From NCBI GenBank assembly GCA_903923395.1, contig CAIXXM010000104.1, positions 1 to 58,157 on the forward strand: a DNA stretch of 58,157 nucleotides, written 5' to 3'. Source of the DNA: an uncultured Acidobacteriia bacterium (GTDB taxonomy: Bacteria > Acidobacteriota > Terriglobia > Bryobacterales > Bryobacteraceae). Positions 36,801-42,982 of the stretch are shown piece by piece; position 1 is the stretch's first letter; every line of letters starts with the position of its first letter. A program made the position numbers and the translations under genes. Under the pieces are notes generated by a model that did not search any database, had not been told where the DNA came from, and saw nothing but the letters and a program-made list of their open reading frames with translations.

Positions 36801-37490
36801 CGCAAGGTGGATTATTCCGTTTCCGCCTTCGACGTTCCGCACCTTCTGCGCTTCTCTTACATTCTTGACCTGCCCATTGGCAAGGGGAAGTTGCTGCTCG
36901 GCAATGCTTCCAAGCTGGTGAATGCGATCGCGGGTAACTGGAAACTCAGTGGTTTGGGCTCCGTGCAAAGTGGCGCGCCCATTACGATTTACAACGGCTC
37001 AAATTCTTCCGGCACCAACGCCGGCTGGCCCGATGATGTTGGCTTTCTCCGCCCGAATATCGTGCAAGGCGTCGACCCGGTAAACTCCGGCTGGCGTCAG
37101 AATCTGAATACGCCATTGGCAACACCCGACCCCTATCTGAACACTGCCGCATTTACACCAGCCACGCGGCTCACTCTGGGCAACGTACCCCGCACCACAC
37201 CCTGGCTGCGCGGCCCCGTCGCGTTTAAGTACGATATGTCGATCCTGAAAGAGTTTCCTGTACGCGATCAGATCCGTGTGGCACTCCGCGGAGAATTCTT
37301 CTCGGTCCTCAACCACCCGTTTTTCGCCGTTCCCTCGAATACCGCTGCGCTCTACACAGGTCTCGACTATCAGCATTACGTCAACCCGCCGGTGCTTGCC
37401 GCGAACTATCTTTCGTCGTTCACGAACATCGCAAGCGGTACCATCGGCGGCACCCGCACCGTGCAATTGGGTGTGAAAGTGTACTTTTGA
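33882..37490 (+). pseudogene. Oar-like TonB-dependent receptor interrupted by an in-frame amber codon
   Basis: ATG 33882 (AGAGAGAAGAA upstream) starts a signal peptide (AIFAIILFATAVFGQ) and regulatory-like domain (GSITGTVTDPQRAAVPSAKV). After DEVA a TAG stands at 34380-34382. The same frame then continues with HTGLITPGTGVSVSGGRPGATQYQADGMTN and a full plug and barrel to the stop at 37490, ending in VQLGVKVYF. One base change would restore a roughly 1202-residue receptor like its relatives here; CAG-to-TAG is the simplest. No frame is lost and the downstream coding region looks undecayed. It could be a recent nonsense mutation, a sequencing error, or suppressed readthrough. The barrel part alone, from ATG 34464, would lack a signal peptide. 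Confidence 0.85.
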
Positions 37491-37506
37491 TGCGGCCGGG
37501 CTTCTC

Positions 37507-37550
37507 TTGACATCAGTTTCCATGGAAACGATAATGGTTTCCATGGAAAC
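37507..37550 (+). promoter_or_regulatory. Sigma-70-type promoter with twin 14-bp palindromic operators for marR
   Basis: TTGACA (37507-37512), a 17-nt spacer and GATAAT (37530-37535) form a near-consensus promoter. Two identical perfect palindromes, GTTTCCATGGAAAC, lie at 37516-37529 (filling the spacer) and 37537-37550 (covering the expected start point). They are 21 bp apart, two helical turns, on the same DNA face. Repressor bound here would block both polymerase binding and escape. The second palindrome also contains the proposed ATG (37543), 8 nt after the -10, so the transcript may be leaderless. Confidence 0.75.
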
Positions 37551-38010
37551 AAACACCGTCCCGGAAGCCTCCGGGCTCGAGTCTCATCTGGGGTACTGGC
37601 TCAGGAAAGTTTCGAACGCCGTTTCCGGTGCTTTTGCCCGGTCTTTGCAGGCCCGGCAAACATCCGTTGCCGAGTGGGTGGTCTTGCGTTACCTCTACGA
37701 CCGGAAGGAGGCAACGCCGGGCGCATTGGCAGAAGCACTGACGATGACCCGCGGCGCGGTCTCCAAGGTCATCGACAAGCTGCAGGCGAAGAAGTGGATC
37801 CGGAGCAGAATCAAACCCGGGGACAACCGTGTCCAGTTGCTTTCGTTGACCGCTGCAGGGCGGCACGTTGTCCCCCATTTGGCGGGCATCGCCGATCAGA
37901 ATGATGATCAATTCTTCGCCATGCTCAGCACGACGGAACGGCAGAGCCTTCGTGACCTCCTGATCAAACTCGCCAATCACCATCAGATCCGCGACGTTCC
38001 ACTGGAATAG
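37543..38010 (+). CDS. MarR family transcriptional regulator
   Basis: 155 residues from ATG 37543. The longer frame from TTG 37507 is rejected because that TTG is the -35 box. The MarR fold is clear: dimerisation helices, VAEWVVLRYLYDRKEATPGALAEAL, recognition helix MTRGAVSKVIDKLQAKKWI, and wing RIKPGDNRVQLLSLTAAG. The dimer would suit the palindromes in its own promoter, so autorepression is inferred. The DUF1398 gene follows after 17 nt and is probably the main regulated target. The inducer is unknown. Confidence 0.88.
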   Translation: METNTVPEASGLESHLGYWLRKVSNAVSGAFARSLQARQTSVAEWVVLRYLYDRKEATPGALAEALTMTRGAVSKVIDKLQAKKWIRSRIKPGDNRVQLLSLTAAGRHVVPHLAGIADQNDDQFFAMLSTTERQSLRDLLIKLANHHQIRDVPLE

Positions 38011-38027
38011 CGGAGGAGAAACATCTT

Positions 38028-38468
38028 ATGAGCAAAGCAATGGAAAACTTGAACCAGGCGATGGAGAAGGCAGTTGCAGGCCGCCCGGCAGCGGGGGGCT
38101 TCCCCTACCTCGCGGAGACCTTGCGGCGTGCCGGTGTGGTCCGGAATATCTGGACTCTTCCGGCCTGCCAGGGTTTGTATCTGACGAGTTTCGGGCCCGT
38201 GGTGATGCAGGAGGCACCTCTCGTGACCGGTGCAGCCGACGTGCCGGCTTTCGATGAGAATGCGCTCATCCAGGCTCTTCGCACCGATCAGGCCGGGGAA
38301 AGCACTTTCCCCGGGTTCCTCGCGGCCTCCTGGCGCGCGGGAGTGGTTCGTTACGAAGTGGATTTCGCCGCCCGGATGGTGGTGTATTCGGGTTGCAACG
38401 GGGAGGAGTACAGGGAGGCGTATCCGTTCATTGACGTAGGGGAAGAAGTTGGCTCAATTCGCCCATGA
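38028..38468 (+). CDS. DUF1398 (YbcV-like) family protein
   Basis: 146 residues from ATG 38028, preceded by GGAGGAG. The sequence follows the DUF1398 pattern: helical N-terminus, FPYLAETLRRAGVVRNIWTLP, an internal ALRTDQAGESTFPGFLAASWRAGVVRYEVDF segment, and the conserved tail ARMVVYSGCNGEEYREAYPFIDV. Function in this family is unknown; E. coli YbcV lies in a cryptic prophage. It is co-transcribed with marR. Its last 94 coding bases recur, with a 12-nt deletion, 2 kb downstream fused to an AbiEi-like domain. Confidence 0.75.
   Translation: MSKAMENLNQAMEKAVAGRPAAGGFPYLAETLRRAGVVRNIWTLPACQGLYLTSFGPVVMQEAPLVTGAADVPAFDENALIQALRTDQAGESTFPGFLAASWRAGVVRYEVDFAARMVVYSGCNGEEYREAYPFIDVGEEVGSIRP
38354..38447 (+). 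repeat. Dispersed repeat, copy A (DUF1398 gene 3' end)
   Basis: Encodes EVDFAARMVVYSGCNGEEYR onwards to VGEE. It aligns with copy B at 40361-40442 with seven mismatches and one 12-nt gap, about 91 percent identity over aligned bases. In copy A it is the native end of the DUF1398 gene. Confidence 0.8.
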
Positions 38469-38591
38469 CATCAGATAGTGGATGTCTTCTCGAATTGGGT
38501 TCGGAGCGAGCCACTCCCCGAACGCCGTCCACTCAGCCAGCTTTAAAGTTCCCCCGGGAAACTCGCCGGTTAGTGCGGGAGGCAGGTCCGC

Positions 38592-38700
38592 AACTTCGGA
38601 AATACAGAATGCGGGCGACTCACGAAGCATCGCGCATTCGCAGGGCAGCTACTACACCGCAAAGCAGGCGGCGGCATTCAGGATCGCCGAACAAAGCACC
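38592..38700 (+). pseudogene. Remnant of an AbiEi-type antitoxin N-terminal domain
   Basis: Bases 38631-38679 match 40061-40109 closely and encode SIAHSQGSYYTAKQAAAF, the counterpart of RIAQSQGGYFTAKQAAAL in the downstream AbiEi-like gene. After AEQ the similarity stops and the frame runs into unrelated sequence ending near 38778. No proper start or full domain exists, so this is a decayed fragment. The rest of the 38469-38844 gap shows no gene; a TACAAT at 38814 could be a -10 for the nuclease-like gene. Confidence 0.65.
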
Positions 38701-38844
38701 CGCCAGGCCGCCGAGCCCCCGCGACCGGGGTTAAGTCGGCGACCGGGCGGCTTCGACGAACTCGGACTGAAGTGCTAACGTCCTGATAAACGTCTCCAGA
38801 ACGACGGCCAGACCTACAATCGAGAATTACAAAGGAAAAAGGAC

Positions 38845-39804
38845 ATGGCCGTCGAGCGTAAGTACGAGCGTGATATTGACATCATGCTTGCCGAAGAATT
38901 TGAGGTGTCACCAGAGTTTGCTGCGTGGTTCCTGGCTCGCACGCGCAACTTCTCCGGCGTTGAAGCGAGGGTTGTTGACGTCAAGGTTTCTGTAACCGAC
39001 CACACCGGCGAGTCTGATCTCGTGATCATCTTTGAAGAAGAAGGCAGCCAGCGCCGCTTCGCCCTCCACATCGAGGACAAGATCGATGCGCCCCTTCAGC
39101 CAGAACAGGAGCAGAGATACCGGCGTCGTGCCCGGGCAGCGATCGACAGGGGTGAATATTCGGACGGGGAGGTGATACTCTGCTCACCGGAATCATATCC
39201 TCGCAATCACGCGGATGCAGTTTCTTTTGACACGTTCGTCTCGTACGAAGCAATCAGCGGGTTTCTGAAATCTCATCGCGGTGACGATCCACGAATGGCC
39301 TACCGGGCGAACTTCATTGCTTCTGCTGCAACCTCGACGTCCGGCAGTTGGACACGAGTTGTTGATGACCTGACGAACAAGTTTTGGAACACTGCTTTCG
39401 AGATCGCGAACAAGGAGTTTCCCGAACTCGAAATGAAGCCGCTGGCACTCACCAAAGACTCGACTTGGATCACTTTGCGGCCGCAGGATATGCCCACCCG
39501 CCCTGTGCATATCTATTTGTCATTCAAGGGCGATCGCGGCTTTATGGATCTGACGTTCTCGGGCTGTGCCGTTAGCCTTTTTTCGCAGCGCGTACAGTCG
39601 ATTCTCGAGCCCGGCATGACGATGCACGCGACGGGGCGGTCAACCGCAATCCGCATCACTGTCGATGCGATCAAAGTCTCATCACCGGATGACGCCGCGC
39701 TCATGCGAGTTCGTGCTGCATTTGCGGCCAGCGTTCGCCTGATTCGGTTCTATCGGCAGAACCGGCAACTCTTGGATCAAGCCGCGATCGAATCATGCGT
39801 GTAG
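38845..39804 (+). CDS. PD-(D/E)XK nuclease superfamily protein, candidate defence nuclease
   Basis: 319 residues from ATG 38845 with an A/G-rich site (AAAGGAAAAAGGA). The core reads GESDLVIIF (D58), then ALHIEDKIDA (E77, K79), then PLQPEQEQRYRRR. This is a D-x(n)-ExK metal site followed by a Q-x(4)-RY helix, as in restriction- and defence-type PD-(D/E)XK enzymes. The roughly 200-residue C-terminal part (from SFDTFVSYEAISGF) is not recognised and could bind DNA or a partner. No methyltransferase or helicase is adjacent. It sits between two broken AbiEi-like fragments, in a region that looks reshuffled, which suggests acquisition by transfer. Confidence 0.65.
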   Translation: MAVERKYERDIDIMLAEEFEVSPEFAAWFLARTRNFSGVEARVVDVKVSVTDHTGESDLVIIFEEEGSQRRFALHIEDKIDAPLQPEQEQRYRRRARAAIDRGEYSDGEVILCSPESYPRNHADAVSFDTFVSYEAISGFLKSHRGDDPRMAYRANFIASAATSTSGSWTRVVDDLTNKFWNTAFEIANKEFPELEMKPLALTKDSTWITLRPQDMPTRPVHIYLSFKGDRGFMDLTFSGCAVSLFSQRVQSILEPGMTMHATGRSTAIRITVDAIKVSSPDDAALMRVRAAFAASVRLIRFYRQNRQLLDQAAIESCV

Positions 39805-40007
39805 ATCATTTCGCTGCGGCTGGTTCATTCTTATCCTTTCCATTCGAGCGCTCGGCCGTCAGGCCCGCGAAACATCGCCCGTCAGACTGAAGCACAGCCT
39901 TCTCCCCACTTCACTCCTCCCATCGGCGGATGATGACGTCCCCATAGCTTTACCGGAATTTCTCAGGGGACGGCAGAATCTCGCGCCAAAACCGGGCCGA
40001 TCGCAGC

Positions 40008-40448
40008 TTGCGCAACCGCCGATGCCCGCCGCTTGAGAGGCGAAAAGATCTCTACCGAATCGCGCAATCGCAGGGCGGCTACTTCACGGCAAAGCAGGCG
40101 GCGGCGCTCGGCTACGCGAGCAACAAGCGAATCTACTACGTCAGAGCGGGGAATTGGTCCCGCAAACATCGCGGCGTCTACCAGCTGACACGATTTCCCG
40201 AGCCAGACCGCCCCGATCTCATTCTCTGGATGCTCTGGTCCGGTGACCGGAGCGATCAGCCGACAGGGGTCTACAGTTATCAGACTGCGCTCAGCCTTCA
40301 CGATCTCACCGACGCTAACCCCGCAGAGCTCGACATCACAGTGCCCGCGAGTTTTCGCCGCGAAGTGGATTTCGCGGCCCGCATGGTGGTTTATTCGGGT
40401 TGTAACGGGGAGGCGTATCCGTTCGTTGAGGTGGGGGAAGAAATCTGA
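40008..40448 (+). pseudogene. AbiEi-like antitoxin domain fused to a DUF1398 tail (chimeric ORF)
   Basis: Open from a TTG at 40008, with an in-frame stop at 39945 and no ATG or GTG between; 146 residues. Residues 1-118 follow the type IV antitoxin AbiEi N-terminal pattern: RIAQSQGGYFTAKQAAALGY, RAGNWSRKHRGVYQL, LILWMLWSGD, YSYQTALSLHDLTDANP, LDITVPASFRR. At that point the protein switches abruptly to EVDFAARMVVYSGCNGEAYPF, the DUF1398 tail. The AbiEi C-terminal part and any AbiEii toxin are absent. I read it as a recombination product, probably non-functional as an antitoxin, though a domain of this kind could still bind DNA. Confidence 0.7.
40361..40442 (+). repeat. Dispersed repeat, copy B (3' end of the AbiEi chimera)
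   Basis: Partner of the 38354-38447 copy. It lacks 12 nt and is joined in frame to the AbiEi-like sequence immediately after the codons for FRR. This fixes the fusion breakpoint near 40361. Confidence 0.8.
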
Positions 40449-40571
40449 TGCAGTGGCAGCAAGCAACGACCTCCTCCTAAAGCCAAAGATCATTACTCCG
40501 CATCATCACCAAATTTCTTTGGGTAAACCGGTCTCCAAAAACCGCTATCCAATCAGGAGATTCCGACGATC

Positions 40572-41843
40572 ATGCGTGCCGCTATTGCTGTAACCCTTCT
40601 GGCCTTGTCTATTGGTTCTGCGTGGGCCCAAAACGCACCACCTGCCCAGCAACCTTTCCATACCTATATTGACGGTGTCGAACTCGTGGCTGCCGGAACG
40701 GATCGGGTCAGATTTGAAGTTCGCGCCCGGATTACTTCGACAAGAAGTGTCACGGTGAAGAAAGTCCGATTTGACAACATGCACTTGGGAAAGGTGCCGT
40801 TCTATCTCAGTCCCCTTGACGCGCGGATTGAAATCAAGGCTGGCAAAGCCATGCCTCTGCCAGCGATCCCAATGACGGTCTTCTTTCGTGATCTCGACTC
40901 GCTCGCACCGGTGGCGGAGGCGATCCGGTCGGGTGAGATCCGGGTAAACGGGCGGGCTGAAGTCGACCTGGACCTCAATCTATTCGAGCGGCTTGCGGTG
41001 CGGAAATGGAATCCGCGTGTTGAAGTGCCGGTCGACAGCACCATCAAGGTCGGACTGCCCGCAGGAGAGTTGGGAAAGGTCGCACTATTGGCTGGACTTG
41101 AGGCTGCACAACGGGCGATGGGAATTGCGGGTTCCGCCATCAATGTCATGCGTGGCGACCAGGAAAAGTGGTCTGCCGATTTGGAGAACCGGTTCAGCAA
41201 ATCCCTGCTCTTGCTTGAGTCGAGATACTCTTTGCGGATGGCTGATGGACAAAATATGGAAGTCAGCACTCGCGGGATGGCGTTTCAGCTTGCGACAAAC
41301 TTGATCGTTACTACCCGCGAGTTGACGGAACCCTGGCAATATTACCCAGACACAGCCCTGCTTCTCGAGGAAAAGCGGGCAACATTGCAGGAGGCGAGCG
41401 ACGACGTTTTGGTTTGTCCAGTGGGCTGGAACATGGAAGATGGGGCGTCAATCCGGAGTGGCAAGCTGAAGCAACGTTCCGCAGTCAACCAGATGGAGCG
41501 GGTGTATGTTCCCGTGGGTAGTGGTGCTGCCAAGGTGAAAGTGGCTGCACGGGAAAACGGTGCCAATTATGCCGAATTAGAAGTGGCGGCGCCAATCGGA
41601 GCTGTAACTCCGATTCCGGCAGCTTCCTCTCAACCGGGTCAGGTCTGGGAACGCGTAGCGGTATTCCGGCTCACCCAGGAAGGAACATTTGAAACGATCT
41701 TTGTGCCCGCACACCGGGACGGAGACCGGATCATCTTCGACACTCCCGTTGACGACGCCGCGGTCGGCTCTCCGGTGATGACCACTGCCGGCGCGATCGG
41801 AATCGTCCAGGGGGAACACTCCGGACGCGTTGTGGCGAACTGA
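40572..41843 (+). CDS. Secreted protein with a possible degenerate trypsin-like domain
   Basis: 423 residues from ATG 40572 (AGGAGA upstream). Signal peptide AAIAVTLLALSIGSAWAQ. Residues about 25-150 form beta-rich sequence with VKKVRFDNMHLGKVPFYL and LDLNLFERLAVRKWNP, reminiscent of LEA14/WHy domains. From about 215, FQLATNLIVTTRELTEPW and, near the end, GSPVMTTAGAIGIVQGEHSG resemble the strands of trypsin-like proteases (GTGFxV...LIVTNxHV and GSPVxxxxGxxxGI). However, the histidine and serine positions are replaced. A catalytically dead protease fold is therefore possible, not proven. It is convergent with the PP2C gene. Confidence 0.5.
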   Translation: MRAAIAVTLLALSIGSAWAQNAPPAQQPFHTYIDGVELVAAGTDRVRFEVRARITSTRSVTVKKVRFDNMHLGKVPFYLSPLDARIEIKAGKAMPLPAIPMTVFFRDLDSLAPVAEAIRSGEIRVNGRAEVDLDLNLFERLAVRKWNPRVEVPVDSTIKVGLPAGELGKVALLAGLEAAQRAMGIAGSAINVMRGDQEKWSADLENRFSKSLLLLESRYSLRMADGQNMEVSTRGMAFQLATNLIVTTRELTEPWQYYPDTALLLEEKRATLQEASDDVLVCPVGWNMEDGASIRSGKLKQRSAVNQMERVYVPVGSGAAKVKVAARENGANYAELEVAAPIGAVTPIPAASSQPGQVWERVAVFRLTQEGTFETIFVPAHRDGDRIIFDTPVDDAAVGSPVMTTAGAIGIVQGEHSGRVVAN

Positions 41844-41951
41844 CTGAATAGATCAAGGAATGGGCTAACTGGAAGACGCAGTTCCTCAAGCACCATTTCA
41901 AATGCATGTGGAAACGCGGGTGGCGGGTGTGCAGCGATCCCCCAGTTGTAA

Positions 41952-42932
41952 TCACTGCTTACGGGGAACCTGCCCGCTGCCGGTGGGCTTTGGCTTGTTG
42001 TGTACTTCACCTGTCCCGGTTGCCAAAGGTGCCTGTAATCCGGACTCCGGGATATATAACGGGTGCCTGAAATTCCATATTGCAAGAGTCATGCCTGACG
42101 TGAAGATGGAAAGTATAGTCACCGCCAGTGCCAGCTTGAAGATCGGGAAGGGCTTCTTGACCGGGATGTGCGTCGGTGCAAGAGCTTCTGAAAGTCGGAG
42201 AAACTGGATGCTGATGTTATCCCCGCCGCCGTTTTGCATCGCAAGATGTAAAAGTGTATCGGCAACGGCAGGAGCCGAGAGGAAACCCGAGGTGGTTATC
42301 GCTTCAATGTCACTGTGTGTGGAGTAGCCCCAAAGCCCGTCGGAACAAAGTAAAAGTGAGTCCCCCGGCTGTAAGCGCAGGTGGCAGACATGCATATTGA
42401 CGTCCACTGATTGGCCAATTACCTGGGTTAAGACGCTTGCCTCAGGATGATCCTGGGCCGCGTCCCGTTTGATCAAACCCTGTGAAACCAGTTTCTCCAC
42501 CACGGAGTCATCCTTTGTCAGCAGTAGCAGACGCCCGTCCCGAACTAAATAGGCCCGGCTGTCACCCGCGTGAGCAATGGTTGCTTCCTGGTGTTGAATC
42601 AAAGCTGCAACAACGGTAGAACTCATTCCTGGCGCACCGCCAGGGGCATTTCCTCTTCGCCAAAGTTCCCTTCCTGTGTCCCGTCCGGCGGCGCGCAGGG
42701 CATCGGCGGCATTTGCTGCCTGTGTTTGATTCAGGTGGGCAATAAAATTTTGCACCACGAATTCAGCAGCCTCAGCGCCACCCCCGTAACCACCCACGCC
42801 ATCCGCCAGGATAAACAATTCGCCGTATGCGGTGGAGGACCTGCCAATACAATCCTGGTTCTCCACGCGCATTCTACCTGGATGGCTTTGGGCTCCCACT
42901 CTGATGGCCAATTCATGGCGGAACGCAGGCAT
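41952..42932 (-). CDS. PP2C-type Ser/Thr protein phosphatase with C-terminal TM helix
   Basis: 326 residues. PP2C metal-site motifs are in order: RVENQDCIG, LADGVGGYGGG, STVVAALI, AHAGDSRAYLV, LLCSDGLWGY and GGGDNISI. A TM helix (PIFKLALAVTILSIFTSGMTLAIWNF, about 262-287) anchors the enzyme to the membrane with a short outside tail. It should remove phosphate from Ser/Thr (metal-dependent), opposing the kinases encoded downstream. It starts 50 nt after the FHA-ABC gene on the same strand and is probably co-transcribed. The transporter or the kinases are its likely targets (inference). Confidence 0.92.
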   Translation of the reverse strand: MPAFRHELAIRVGAQSHPGRMRVENQDCIGRSSTAYGELFILADGVGGYGGGAEAAEFVVQNFIAHLNQTQAANAADALRAAGRDTGRELWRRGNAPGGAPGMSSTVVAALIQHQEATIAHAGDSRAYLVRDGRLLLLTKDDSVVEKLVSQGLIKRDAAQDHPEASVLTQVIGQSVDVNMHVCHLRLQPGDSLLLCSDGLWGYSTHSDIEAITTSGFLSAPAVADTLLHLAMQNGGGDNISIQFLRLSEALAPTHIPVKKPFPIFKLALAVTILSIFTSGMTLAIWNFRHPLYIPESGLQAPLATGTGEVHNKPKPTGSGQVPRKQ

Positions 42933-42982
42933 CTAAGTGGGCAAGCGTAAGGGGCAGCCGGAAATGCGCAAAATACCTTTGT

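Noticed and set aside
37507-37542. TTG 37507 and ATGs at 37522 and 37534 as MarR start codons
   Set aside because: They lie in the -35 box, the spacer and the -10 region of a near-consensus promoter, so they would not be transcribed from it.
38028-40448. Prophage, because DUF1398 proteins are sometimes labelled phage proteins
   Set aside because: No integrase, capsid, portal, terminase or lysis genes are present, and MarR-DUF1398 forms an ordinary regulated pair.
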